This document shows positions 26,492-35,146 of a stretch of 64,000 bases of DNA, one piece after another; positions within the stretch are counted from its first letter, which is position 1, and each line of letters begins with the position of its first letter. The notes beneath the pieces were generated by a model. It was not told the origin of the DNA and made no database searches. It worked only from the letters and a program-made list of their open reading frames with translations. The position numbers were made by a program, and so were the translations under genes. The stretch covers positions 186,001 through 250,000 of the forward strand of contig CAWDIV010000014.1 in NCBI GenBank assembly GCA_963802355.1, read 5' to 3'. Origin of the DNA: SG8-41 sp963802355 (lineage in GTDB: Bacteria > Pseudomonadota > Gammaproteobacteria > Burkholderiales > SG8-41).

Positions 26492-27037
26492 TTAAGCCTG
26501 GAGGTTGGAGTTGTCATCGGCGAGGGCAACCGAGCCGACCGCCGTTGCGGGATCACCGCCCATGTGGATGATGGAGCCGCCGCCCTTGGCCGAACCGGCG
26601 GCCATGTGCACCGCCGCCCTGATGCGCTGATAAGTTCCGCACCGGCAGATGTTGGTCATCGCAGCGTCGATGTCCTTGTCGGTGGGTTTTGGAGTCTTCC
26701 TGAGCAGCGCCGCGGCAGCCATGATCTGCCCCGACTGGCAATAGCCGCACTGTGGAACATCGATCGCCGCCCAGGCCCGCTGCACGGGATGCGAGCTATC
26801 AGGCGACAGGCCTTCGATGGTGACGATCCTGTCGCCGGATTTGATGGCGCTGACGGGAATCGAACAGGAGCGCTGCACTTCGCCATTGATGTGCACGGAG
26901 CACGCGCCGCACTGCGCGACGCCGCAACCGTATTTCGTGCCGGTCAGGCCAAGCTGCTCGCGGATTACCCAGAGCAGCGGAGTGTCGCTCTCCACCTGCA
27001 CGTCGTGGGTCTTGCCATTGACATTGAGTGTTGCCAT
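26492..27037 (-). CDS. iorA: 2Fe-2S subunit of molybdenum hydroxylase, IorA type
   Basis: This 181-residue small subunit carries two [2Fe-2S] clusters. The N-terminal plant-ferredoxin-like site reads KYGCGVAQCGACSVHINGE (CxxxxCxxC) followed by the fourth Cys in QRSCSIP. The C-terminal site reads PQCGYCQSGQIM and NICRCGTYQRIRAAV. ATG 27037 was chosen because it starts the ferredoxin fold (MATLNVNG) and has an AGGAGG ribosome site; a longer frame to 27088 has no family match. It is paired with the molybdopterin subunit as in isoquinoline and related aldehyde oxidoreductases. The substrate is unknown; electron transfer to cytochrome c is the family norm. Confidence 0.92.
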   Translation of the reverse strand: MATLNVNGKTHDVQVESDTPLLWVIREQLGLTGTKYGCGVAQCGACSVHINGEVQRSCSIPVSAIKSGDRIVTIEGLSPDSSHPVQRAWAAIDVPQCGYCQSGQIMAAAALLRKTPKPTDKDIDAAMTNICRCGTYQRIRAAVHMAAGSAKGGGSIIHMGGDPATAVGSVALADDNSNLQA

Positions 27038-27428
27038 GAACGTCCTCCTTTGCTGATCGATACGGGGCGGGTTGCCGGCCGCCGACACCTCACGGCAGCG
27101 TGAGCCACACGATATTGGAAGGTACTTCCCCTGCTGCGGTAATCATAGCGCATCCGGCGCTCTTGCCTGCAGCATTTGTGAGGGGCCGGAGAGACTCGTA
27201 GAGCGGGAAGGCGTGCCAAACCCGCAGACGGTTGGCCTGTCCGTATCGCCTCGGAGTCGTGCAGCCGCACGCGGCAGGCTGGGAGTTTCCTTTCAGTAAA
27301 ATCAGCGACTTCGGGATTCCTTCCCTCCAGGGTATGAGGGCGATGATGCGGATGGGCGGGTCGACGTTGGCAAGGCTCGGCCGGGGTTACAATCGGTGCC
27401 GGCGCTTCGGACCCAGGAGGAGAAAACC
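27038..27428. other. Divergent intergenic region with a possible promoter
   Basis: About 390 bases separate iorA (minus) and the propeller gene (plus). TTGGCA at 27367-27372 and TACAAT at 27388-27393 resemble -35/-10 boxes for the plus-strand gene, though the 15-base spacing is short. No gene is recognised here. Confidence 0.35.
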
Positions 27429-28541
27429 ATGAGAATGACACAAAGTGGCGTCGTTTCGATGGCGGCGCTCATCGCCGTCGGCGTGGCGGCGCACCAGCTC
27501 TTGGCGTCACACGCTGAAGCCCAGGCTCTCGCTGCGCGCGCCGGCGGCGTGCCGGTGTTCGAGGTGGATCCCGCCTGGCCCAAGGTGCCGGAGAAGTGGC
27601 GGGTGGGCGATGCGTCGAGCATCGGCATCGACGCGCAGGACAACGTGTGGATCTTGCATCGCCCACGCACGCTGAAACCAGACCAGGCTGCCATGGCCGC
27701 TCCTGCCATCCTCGTGTTCGATACGGCAGGCAATTTCATCAAGGCGTGGGGCGGCGAGGGCAGCGGCCATGAATGGCCCCAGCGCGAGCATGGCATCCAC
27801 ATAGACTACAAAGGCTACGTGTGGCTGGGCGGGAACAACTGCCCGACGAACAACCTGCCCCTCAAGCCGGTTGCGGACGATCAGATGCTCAAGTTCACGC
27901 AGGACGGGAAGTTCGTGATGCAGATCGGGCGCAGCAACCAGAGCAAGGGCAACGCCGACACCAACAACCTGCATCGTCCGGCGGACGCGTGGGTCCATCC
28001 GAAGACCAACGAGGTGTTCGTCGCGGACGGCTACGGCAACCGCCGCGTGGCAGTGTTCGATGCCGATACCGGGAAATTCAAGCGGATGTGGGGCGCGTTC
28101 GCCAACAAGCCGACGGACGACGACAGTTGCGCAGTGCGGTCCCGGAAGGAGTTCCCGGACGGACCCGGCCCCGATCAGTTCAACGTCGTGCACGCCCTGC
28201 GGGTTTCCAACGACGGGATGGTATACGTGGCCGACCGCGAGAATCGGCGGGTCCAGTCGTTCACGCTGGACGGCAAGTTCGTCAAGCAGGTGTACCGCTA
28301 CAACGCGCCTTTTGCACGCAATCTGGCGCTGTCCCCGGACCCGGAGCAGCGGTTCCTGTACGTCGGCGGCGGCGTCGACATCGTGGTGCTCGACCGCAAG
28401 ACGCTGGAGATCGTGGACGTGATCGGAGGCCCCGGATTTCTGGGAGGAGGCCACCAGATCGCGACCGATTCGAAGGGCAACATTTACGTTGCCGCGACTA
28501 CGCGCGGGATGCAGAAGCTGGCGTTCAAGGGAATGAAGTGA
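27429..28541 (+). CDS. Secreted six-bladed beta-propeller (NHL-repeat) protein
   Basis: This 370-residue protein has a signal peptide (MRMTQSGVVSMAALIAVGVA) and then NHL-type repeats: IGIDAQDNVWILHRPR, ILVFDTAGNFIKAWGGEG, VADGYGNRRVAVFDADTGKF, VYVADRENRRVQSFTLDGKF and IATDSKGNIYVAA. It resembles the family annotated as peptidyl-alpha-hydroxyglycine lyase-like or 6-bladed propellers. Such propellers bind ligands or act as lyases/lactonases; no catalytic set is certain here. AGGAGG lies directly before ATG 27429. It is a single gene, divergent from iorAB, and may share its regulation. Confidence 0.85.
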   Translation: MRMTQSGVVSMAALIAVGVAAHQLLASHAEAQALAARAGGVPVFEVDPAWPKVPEKWRVGDASSIGIDAQDNVWILHRPRTLKPDQAAMAAPAILVFDTAGNFIKAWGGEGSGHEWPQREHGIHIDYKGYVWLGGNNCPTNNLPLKPVADDQMLKFTQDGKFVMQIGRSNQSKGNADTNNLHRPADAWVHPKTNEVFVADGYGNRRVAVFDADTGKFKRMWGAFANKPTDDDSCAVRSRKEFPDGPGPDQFNVVHALRVSNDGMVYVADRENRRVQSFTLDGKFVKQVYRYNAPFARNLALSPDPEQRFLYVGGGVDIVVLDRKTLEIVDVIGGPGFLGGGHQIATDSKGNIYVAATTRGMQKLAFKGMK

Positions 28542-28552
28542 CGGCTCAAGAG

Positions 28553-28575
28553 GTCGTGTCGAGTGTCGAGGGGAG
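28553..28575. repeat. GTGTCGA heptamer repeat 3' of the propeller gene
   Basis: GTGTCGA-GTGTCGA occurs just after the stop at 28541. A second set, CACTTCTTCAC repeated as CTTCACTTCTTCACCTG near 28716-28742, abuts the opposing hydrolase stop. Both match the rule of short tandem repeats at gene 3' ends. Confidence 0.5.
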
Positions 28576-28727
28576 GCGCGTAGTCATTGGTTCGTCCAGA
28601 TTGATGACCATATGAGCGACGCCTATCCTTTTTGCTCTCTCCTCACGGAGCGCGAGTGGTCATCTCTGCTCCTCAAGACGGCTCGTTGTCCTTCCCTAGA
28701 CGCGCTCCTCGTCACTTCTTCACCTCT

Positions 28728-29585
28728 TCACTTCTTCACCTGATCAAGAAACCGATCGACGATCGCTAGGAATTCCCCGGGGCTTTCTTCGCTGGGATAG
28801 TGGCCCAGCTCCGGCATCGTGACGATCTCGACCTGCGGCAAGGTCCGCTTGAGCTGCACCTGGGTTTCCGGGGGAACGATAGTGCTCGCGCCGCCCAGCA
28901 CGTAGGTGATCGGCGCCCTGATCTTCTCCACGAATCGCCAGAGCTCGGTCGGCACGAATCCCTTGTTGATGGCGGGATCGCGCTTCCAGACGATGCGGCC
29001 GTCGGCGCGCCGCTTCGCGCCATGCTGAACGAGTCCCGACAGTAGCGGCTCGGCGGTGCGAGGATAGTCCTTTCTCACCTGCGCGAGCAGTTCCTCCGTG
29101 GCGGCCCAGCCGTTTTCCTCCGCGTTCATTCGTCTTGCGCGGCGCTCGGAAATCGCGCCGGGACGCTCGGGACCCACGTCCTCGACGATCACGGCCGAGA
29201 CCAGGTCCGGGTGCATTCCGGCGTACACTTGTGCGACGCGGCCGCCCGTCGAGTTGCCCCACAGCACGATGTCGCGCAGTTGGAGTTGCTCGATGAGACC
29301 TTCGATGTCCGCGACGTAATCCTCGACGAGATACGCCTCCCGCGCATCCCAGCTGGAATCCCCGTGCCCGCGCATGTCGACAGCGATGACGTGATAGTCC
29401 CTGCTGAAATGCGGCGCGAGATGGTCGAACGTATGCGCGACCCGGGCGATGCCGTGCAGCAGGATCAGGGGCTGCTTGCCGCTCGTTCCCCAATCAAGAT
29501 AGTGGATGCGCAGACCGTTGACGGCGATGAAGCGGTCGGCGGGCGGTGGGTGCGACAAGCCGCCGGAAAGCGTGGATTCTGCCAT
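28728..29585 (-). CDS. Alpha/beta hydrolase
   Basis: This 285-residue hydrolase has ILLHGIARVAHTFD (oxyanion region), VDMRGHGDS, the nucleophile elbow VLWGNSTGGRVA with Ser in place, an acid in the loop around VLGGASTIVPPET and His in MPELGHYPSEE. It resembles esterases and ring-cleavage C-C hydrolases of aromatic degradation. ATG 29585 is preferred to longer frames because upstream codons lack homology-like content. It has no secretion signal. Convergent with the propeller gene; no operon partner. Substrate unknown. Confidence 0.88.
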   Translation of the reverse strand: MAESTLSGGLSHPPPADRFIAVNGLRIHYLDWGTSGKQPLILLHGIARVAHTFDHLAPHFSRDYHVIAVDMRGHGDSSWDAREAYLVEDYVADIEGLIEQLQLRDIVLWGNSTGGRVAQVYAGMHPDLVSAVIVEDVGPERPGAISERRARRMNAEENGWAATEELLAQVRKDYPRTAEPLLSGLVQHGAKRRADGRIVWKRDPAINKGFVPTELWRFVEKIRAPITYVLGGASTIVPPETQVQLKRTLPQVEIVTMPELGHYPSEESPGEFLAIVDRFLDQVKK

Positions 29586-29723
29586 CGAACCTCCCGGTTC
29601 GTGTTGTGACGTACGGGTACTCGTTCCATTTGGTACCGCGCAACCTGACGGTCGAACAAATAGTATGACATGCGCTGTGCAGCCGGGATGCGGCCGCCCG
29701 ATAGTACAACACCCCCTCATGCT

Positions 29724-29927
29724 AGGAGTGTGTCGGACTTTGTCCCAACACACTCCTGAAGCAAAACCGCCCGCAGGAAAGACTCACAAATAGACTCCAG
29801 ATCAGTGAATTCAGCATTACTATTGGACTAGCCGTAGCCGATAGGACATATTGGTGAGCTCTATTCAAAAGTCGCGGGCGGTTTTGCATGTAGCAGCGAG
29901 TCGGACGCCAACTCCGACTCGCTGCTA
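29724..29927. repeat. Composite palindromic element with terminal hairpins
   Basis: Three nested inverted repeats are seen: AGGAGTGTGT/ACACACTCCT (29724-29757); GCAAAACCGCCCGC (29761-29774) with its perfect complement 100 bases away (29874-29887); and a perfect 15-base stem TAGCAGCGAGTCGGA/TCCGACTCGCTGCTA (29891-29905, 29913-29927). Together they form a mobile-element-like structure with a hairpin at each end, 30 bases before a Bug gene. No transposase is inside. Confidence 0.65.
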
Positions 29928-29956
29928 GGATCGAGTTTGAACGAATACGGTGCAGA

Positions 29957-30961
29957 TTGATCATTACAAATCGGATAGCCATACAGCTGGCGGTTCTCGG
30001 CGCCTGCGTTTTGGCGGTACCCGTCGCGGCCTTCATTCCCGGGACAGGAAATGTCCTCGCGCAGTCTTTCCCCACCAGGCCGATAAGGTTCATCGTTCCG
30101 GTGCCGGCGGGCGCCGGGGCTGATTTTGTCGCGCGTGCATATGCCGCCCGTTTGAGCGAAGCGTTCGGGCAACAAGTCATCGTCGACAACCGCGGAGGCG
30201 CCGCAGGCATCATCGCGATGGAAGCCGTCGCCAAAGCGGTGCCTGACGGTCATACGCTCGTACAGGCCACGATCGCGACCACGTCCATCATGCCATTCAT
30301 GTACGGGAAGCTGCCCTATGACGCGTTGCAGGACTTCGCGCCCGTCTCCATCACGACGCTCAACCCGCTTGTGCTTGTGGTGCACCCATCGGTTCCTGCG
30401 CGTTCCCTGAAGGAGCTGATCGGGTACGCGAAGGCTAACCCCGGATGGCTCAGCTACGCGTCAGTGGGAAGCGGCAGCGTGCAGCATCTTGCGGGCCACG
30501 TGTTCGCCAAGGAAGCCGGCATCCAGGCGGTGCACGTCCCATACAAGGGCGCGGCGCCCGCCACGGTCGATCTCCTGGCCGGGCAGGTGAATACGGCGTT
30601 CAGCGGCATCGGTACGGTTGCAGGTCACGTCAAAGCCGGGAAGTTGCGCGCCATCGCGGTGACCGGCAAGCGGATGGAAGTATTTGGCGACGTCCCCACG
30701 ATGCTGGAAGCCGGGGGCCCGGACGTGCAGATGTGGTTGTGGAACGGAATCCTGGCGCCCGCCCGCACGCCGGCGGCGATCGTCCGGCGGCTCAACGCGG
30801 AAGTCGTCAAGGCCGCGCGGTCGCCGGAACTGATAGCTGCGATGGCCGCACAGGGGACGTCTCCGAGCAGTAACACGCCGGAGGAGTTCGCCACGCTGAT
30901 CCGTCAGGAGCAGGCGCGCTTCGCCAAAATCGTAAAGGAGTCGGGCGCGCGGGCCGATTGA
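29957..30961 (+). CDS. Bug/TctC-family solute-binding protein
   Basis: This 334-residue binding protein has a hydrophobic leader (AVLGACVLAVPVAAF), then RPIRFIVPVPAGAGADFVAR, DNRGGAAGIIAMEA, VPDGHTLVQAT, VGSGSVQHLAG and HVPYKGAAPATVD. No ATG lies before the signal peptide; TTG 29957 is the only reasonable start, so initiation may be inefficient or the true start may be altered. A strong perfect hairpin ends 30 bases upstream and could affect expression. The next gene, a hydrolase, follows on the same strand. Ligand unknown. Confidence 0.88.
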   Translation: MIITNRIAIQLAVLGACVLAVPVAAFIPGTGNVLAQSFPTRPIRFIVPVPAGAGADFVARAYAARLSEAFGQQVIVDNRGGAAGIIAMEAVAKAVPDGHTLVQATIATTSIMPFMYGKLPYDALQDFAPVSITTLNPLVLVVHPSVPARSLKELIGYAKANPGWLSYASVGSGSVQHLAGHVFAKEAGIQAVHVPYKGAAPATVDLLAGQVNTAFSGIGTVAGHVKAGKLRAIAVTGKRMEVFGDVPTMLEAGGPDVQMWLWNGILAPARTPAAIVRRLNAEVVKAARSPELIAAMAAQGTSPSSNTPEEFATLIRQEQARFAKIVKESGARAD

Positions 30962-31041
30962 TAGGAGTGATAGGTGTGAATAACCGCTCGCGGGAGACCC
31001 ATCACTGATCACCCATCACGCCTTTCGGACGTCGGAGAACG

Positions 31042-32177
31042 ATGACGATGAAGAGCACCGCCGCCGCGACCTCTCTTCCTGACGAGATCGTCAGCAGAGA
31101 CTGCTTCGTCACGCACGTATCGACCGTGTCCGCGACGAAAGGGAAGACGGTCGGATTGTTCGTGCGGGAGAAAGCGCTCGCCTCTACGCTGGAAGCCGCG
31201 GCAACCCGCAAGCCCCACGCGGTCCTCATGGTTCACGGCGGCTTCGGGCCTTCCATCGTCGCCTACGATCTGCAGTACCGGGACTACAGCTTTATGGCCG
31301 TGCTGGCGCGGGCGGGCTTCGACGTCTTTACCATGTCGCATACCGGCTATGGACCGTCGCCGCGGCCGCTCATGGACGATCCGTGCAACGTCGACAGCGA
31401 ATTTCAGCCCCTCCTCGTGCCGCACGTCCTGAAAGAGCCGAGTCCGCCCCGCTATCCCTACAAGCTCGTATCGAGCCGCAGCGAGTGGGACGAGCTGGAA
31501 ACCGTCGTCCGCTATATCACGGAACTTGCGCAAGGTAGAGCGCGTAAGTCTCGTCGGCTGGTCCACGGGGGCGCCGCGCGCCGGAGGATTCGCCGCATTG
31601 CATCCGGAGCAGGTGGACAAACTGGTTTTATACGGGCCGGCGCCGTAGTTTCCCAGCGACACACCGCCAGCGCAGATGCCCGAGCCGGGCGCGCCCACGC
31701 TGCTGCAGACTCGCGAGTTTCTGCTCCACCGCCGCTGGCAGGACGACGTGCGCTGCGACGGACAGCTCGAGGATCCGGAGGTCTGCAATCAATACTGGCG
31801 GGAGATCATGGCGGTGGACGAGGTCGGCGCGGGGTGGGGCCGCGAACGGAGAGGGCATCATCCGCGCGCCCAATCGCATGAACTTCGGCTGGCGCGCGAA
31901 CCTCGGCCGGATCCAGGCGCCAACGCTCATTCTGCTCGGCGAGTTCGACAACTACGCGAAACGCCTGGCTGCCTGGAAAGGTTTACGGGTCGAGCACCGG
32001 ATGTTCATCAAGGTCGCCTGCGCCTCGCACTTCGTCAGCTTCGAGCGCGGGCGTCACCTGCTCTATCGCGCTACTCAAAGCTGGCTGGCTGATGGCTCGG
32101 TGGACGGCGCGCAACGCGGGGAATTTCTTGCCGACGTCCAGGGCCGGCTGACGCCGTCAAGGTGTCAGGAACCCTAA
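31042..32177 (+). pseudogene. Alpha/beta hydrolase gene with several frameshifts
   Basis: A hydrolase can be followed through all three frames. It begins VLMVHGGFGPSIVAYD and MSHTGYGPSPRPL in the first frame. It continues as VERVSLVGWSTGAPRAGGFA with a proper Ser nucleophile in a second frame (from about 31533). Then comes MPEPGAPTLLQTREFLLHRR, and finally MNFGWRANLGRIQAPTLILL, GEFDNYAKRL and ACASHFVSFERG with the catalytic His. At least three indels are needed to join the parts. Full length would be about 378 residues. Either the assembly is poor here or the gene is dead. ATG 31042 begins the first part. Confidence 0.75.
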
Positions 32178-32500
32178 ACAGCAAGGTTCCTGACACCTTT
32201 AAGGTTCCTGCAAATTCGCGAGGGTTCTTGCTGCCGCCCCACAGGACCCCAATAAACGAGGGCGGGGAACGGGCCCCTTCCGGCAAAACATCGGGTCTTT
32301 CCCGTTCCCCCCGCATCCCCCCGTCGCACGATGAACGGTCTTCGCGAGAAAACGAGCGGCGGGAACGGGCAAGGCGTCAGGAACCTAGAGTTTAGGGTTC
32401 CGGACACCTTAGCCTTCCCGCGCCCCCCACACCTCCGACCGCACCATGAACCTGCTTCGCGAGAAACGATCACTGCGAGTAGAATCTCTATCCCCAACCG
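32159..32500. repeat. Two tandem copies of a palindrome-bearing module
   Basis: AAGGTGTCAGGAACC pairs with GGTTCCTGACACCTT (32159-32173 and 32185-32199), and a second version (AAGGCGTCAGGAACC with GGGTTCCGGACACCTT) is at 32371-32410. After each comes a related tail: CGATGAACGGTCTTCGCGAG near 32329 and CCATGAACCTGCTTCGCGAG near 32445. The rest of the 419-base gap to the GST gene holds no gene. Similar GTGTCAGGAACC palindromes occur near REP-associated transposases in betaproteobacteria. Confidence 0.6.
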
Positions 32501-32596
32501 GTCAGGGAAGGCTCAAAACGGGACCACACGCCCCTTTGACTCCCTGATCCCAGCTGTAAGGTACTCTTAGAACGTAACAACGCGAACGGAGGTTCC

Positions 32597-33304
32597 ATGG
32601 CGTCCAAGTTCATGCTTTGCAGCTTCAAGACCTGCCCCTGGGTTCAGCGCGCCGCGATCGTGCTCCAGGCGAAGCAGGTCCCCTACGACATCACCTATAT
32701 CGATCGCGACAAGCGCCCGGCCTGGTTCCTGGCCGTTTCTCCGCATTCGAAGGTGCCGGTGCTGCAGGTCGAGGGCAAGGATGCGCTGTTCGAATCGAAC
32801 GCCATCGCCGAGTACCTGGAAGAGACCGCGGCGCCCCGGCTGCATCCCGAGGATCCGATCGCGCGGGCGCGCAACCGCGCCTGGACCGACTACGTGCCGA
32901 CCTTTGCCAGCGCGATATCGAGCGCGATGTATTCCGACTCGGAAGAAGAGTTCGCCGCGAAAGCGGCCAAGCTTTCCGGCCCGTTCGGAAAGCTCGAGGA
33001 GGCGCTCGCAAAGCGCGGCAACGCCGGTCCTTATTTCAACGGGCCGAAGTTCTCGCTGGTCGATGCGGCGTACGCGCCGTTCCTGCAGCGCTATACCTTC
33101 ATGGACCGGCTGCGGCCGCTCGGCGTCATCGAGAAATTTCCGCATCTCGCCCGCTGGCGCGACGCGCTGCTCGCCGCGCCGGCGGTGAAGGCTTCGACCG
33201 TCTCGAACATCGAGGCGGTATGGCAGGAGAACCTGATCCTGCGCAAGCGCTGGCTCTCGAAGTTCGTCTCCGAGAGCGTGCTCGGCGCGGCGCTGGTCGA
33301 GTAG
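32597..33304 (+). CDS. Glutathione S-transferase family protein
   Basis: This 235-residue GST-fold protein has an N-terminal thioredoxin-like domain with CSFKTCPWVQR (catalytic Cys candidate at 13), HSKVPVLQVEGKDALFESNAI (the glutathione-binding ESNAI segment) and a C-terminal helical domain with GPKFSLVDAAYAPF. The CPW/CPF motif is found in omega/beta-type GSTs that act as thiol transferases or reductive dehalogenases. GGAGG precedes ATG 32597. It is a single gene between repeat regions. Detoxification or thiol chemistry is the family role. Confidence 0.9.
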   Translation: MASKFMLCSFKTCPWVQRAAIVLQAKQVPYDITYIDRDKRPAWFLAVSPHSKVPVLQVEGKDALFESNAIAEYLEETAAPRLHPEDPIARARNRAWTDYVPTFASAISSAMYSDSEEEFAAKAAKLSGPFGKLEEALAKRGNAGPYFNGPKFSLVDAAYAPFLQRYTFMDRLRPLGVIEKFPHLARWRDALLAAPAVKASTVSNIEAVWQENLILRKRWLSKFVSESVLGAALVE

Positions 33305-33324
33305 CAGCGGATAAGACCCGGTCA

Positions 33325-33353
33325 GCCACGGAAACACACGGAAGCACACGGAC
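33325..33353 (+). repeat. GCCACGGAAACACACGGAAG repeat, left of Bug gene
   Basis: A copy of the CCACGGAA-CACACGGAA family, in the same orientation as the copy at 34488-34510. The two bracket the Bug gene at 33505-34470. Confidence 0.6.
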
Positions 33354-33504
33354 AACGAGGCGTTGAAATTCGCCTGATTCATCGCAATGGATGCCGATTG
33401 GCGCTGCAGTATGGGTTGAGCGTGGCGGCATCCATTGATTCCGGAACAAAGAGGTTCAGAACTTGAACTAGCGTACGGATGCGGGACCTGAGTGCCTTGC
33501 TCCC

Positions 33505-34470
33505 ATGAGCCGCGTCTTTCTTTCGATCATCGTGCTTGCCGCCATGGCATTGCCGGGCGGCGCATTCGCGCAGGGCTACCCTAACAAAACCGTCCGCGTC
33601 ATCGTTCCCGCCTCGCCGGGAGACAGCTGCGACGTGCTCACCCGGCTGATCGGGCAGAAAGTCGGCGAGCGCCTGGGGCAGCAGTTCGCGGCGGACAATC
33701 GCCCCGGAGCCAGCGGCCAGCTCGGCCTGCAGCTCCTTGCCCAGTCCCCGCGGGACGGTTACACCATCGCCTGCGGGCAAGGCGGCAACATGGTCATCGT
33801 ACCCCTGGCCTACCAGAAGGTCGCCTACGACACGTTCAAGGATTTCACCCCGGTCGCGCTCTCGGTGTCCAATTTCCTGGCGCTGGTCGTGCACCCCAGC
33901 GTGCCGTTCAAGAACGTGAAGGACCTGGTCGCCTATGCCAAGGCCAACCCGGGGAAACTGGCTTTCGGCAGCAACGGCGAAGGCGCTTTCATCCATTTCT
34001 CGGTCGAGCTGCTGCGCACTAAAGGGGGCTTCACCTATCTCCACGTTCCCTACAAGAGCGTTACGAACATCATCACCGAGATCATGGGCGGCCGCATCGA
34101 TGCGACGATCTCGTCCTTCATCTCGCTCCATCCCCACATTACATCGGGCCGCGTGCGGCTGCTGGCCATCGGCAGAGACAAGCGGCATCCCAAGTATCCC
34201 GAATTCCCGACGATCGCGGAGACGCTGCCCGGTTACGAAAACGGCGGCTGGTTCGGGTTCATCGCGCCGGCCGGCACGCCCAAGGAGATCGTCGCGCTGC
34301 TCAACCGGGAAATAAACCGCGCGCAGGACCTGCCGGACGTGCGCGGGAAGCTGGATACTCTCGGGCTCGAGGTGCACACCGAATCACCCGAATACTTCAC
34401 CGACGTCATCCGCCGGGACTTCGAGAAATGGGGCAAGGTCGCGCGCGACATCGGGTTCAAGCCGCGGTGA
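33505..34470 (+). CDS. Bug/TctC-family solute-binding protein
   Basis: This intact 321-residue protein has signal peptide MSRVFLSIIVLAAMALPGGA, then KTVRVIVPASPGDSCDVLTR, DNRPGASGQLGLQ, PRDGYTIAC, GSNGEGAFIHFS and HVPYKSVTNIITEIMGG. The usual AGG after the first strand is replaced by SPG, so the ligand pocket may differ from its eight relatives here. ATG 33505. It stands alone, flanked by direct repeats, as does the Bug gene at 17239. Confidence 0.92.
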   Translation: MSRVFLSIIVLAAMALPGGAFAQGYPNKTVRVIVPASPGDSCDVLTRLIGQKVGERLGQQFAADNRPGASGQLGLQLLAQSPRDGYTIACGQGGNMVIVPLAYQKVAYDTFKDFTPVALSVSNFLALVVHPSVPFKNVKDLVAYAKANPGKLAFGSNGEGAFIHFSVELLRTKGGFTYLHVPYKSVTNIITEIMGGRIDATISSFISLHPHITSGRVRLLAIGRDKRHPKYPEFPTIAETLPGYENGGWFGFIAPAGTPKEIVALLNREINRAQDLPDVRGKLDTLGLEVHTESPEYFTDVIRRDFEKWGKVARDIGFKPR

Positions 34471-34487
34471 ACCTATCAAACGCCACT

Positions 34488-34510
34488 TAGCCACGGAAAC
34501 ACACGGAAGT
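34488..34510 (+). repeat. GCCACGGAAACACACGGAAG repeat, right of Bug gene
   Basis: TTAGCCACGGAAACACACGG and following bases repeat the sequence at 33325-33353, in direct orientation. Confidence 0.6.
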
Positions 34511-34574
34511 TACCCCGCTGCTCGCCGCCGCGCACGCGAGATGCAATTCAGTTAGCACGGAAGAGGAGCACGCC

Positions 34575-34697
34575 ATGACGTCAGTTCCATCTGTTGCTGA
34601 AGCCGTCACTGAACTTGCCAGCACATTTTCGGGGCAACTCCTGCAACCAGCCGATGCCGGCTACGAGGAAGCAAGGAAGGTCCAGCTTCAAGTCTGA
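34575..34697 (+). pseudogene. N-terminal fragment of an FAD-linked oxidase
   Basis: This 40-codon frame begins at ATG 34575 after AAGAGGAG and includes ELASTFSGQLLQPADAGYEE and ARKV. That matches the very start of berberine-bridge-type FAD oxidases (typically ..FrGelltPgDpGYdeAR..). The frame then stops and the FAD-binding domain is absent. It is best read as a truncated relic, though an independent small peptide cannot be excluded. Confidence 0.55.
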
Positions 34698-34765
34698 CAG
34701 GCTGCTCCGATGGACAGGTCGCGAGCCACGCTCCACAATCGTGTGGAAACCCCCTCTGCACTCGC

Positions 34766-35146
34766 ATGCCTAACCCGGTCATGGGAAACGCACGACACGA
34801 GGATGTTGAAACGCTCCTGACGCGCGAGGCGCGGGCCCGGCTGCCGCTGCTGCACCTGCTGCGGCTCTATCTGGACCCGGGCGCGTTGTTCAAGGATGCC
34901 TCGCGAGGTTCAGCGCACGCGCGCGAGCTCGCGCTTGCCTACAATCGCCGCATGCACTGGATGCTGGTTCCTTATATCCGGCGCTGGACGCTGATCGCGG
35001 CATCGTTTTTTCTCGGTATCGCTCCCGCCGAGGCGGCCTCGCCGATCCCTGCCGCCGCGCTGGCGGTCGGCTGCAGCATCTCCCTCATCGTCGTCGGGTG
35101 CACGGCGCTCGCCTACGTCCTCCTGCGCGCCCCCAACTGGAAGTGA
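34766..35146 (+). CDS. Small predicted membrane protein, unknown function
   Basis: I do not recognise this 126-residue protein. Residues 1-65 are charged and likely cytosolic. Two hydrophobic segments follow (about WTLIAASFFLGIAPAEA and AALAVGCSISLIVVGCTALA), ending LLRAPNWK. ATG 34766 has no strong ribosome site. Its 3' end overlaps the converging CHAD gene by 34 bases. Composition is like its neighbours, so it may be genuine, but no motif supports a role. Confidence 0.5.
   Translation: MPNPVMGNARHEDVETLLTREARARLPLLHLLRLYLDPGALFKDASRGSAHARELALAYNRRMHWMLVPYIRRWTLIAASFFLGIAPAEAASPIPAAALAVGCSISLIVVGCTALAYVLLRAPNWK

Noticed and set aside
29724..29927. A complete insertion sequence
   Set aside because: Inverted arms are present but there is no transposase and no clear target-site duplication.
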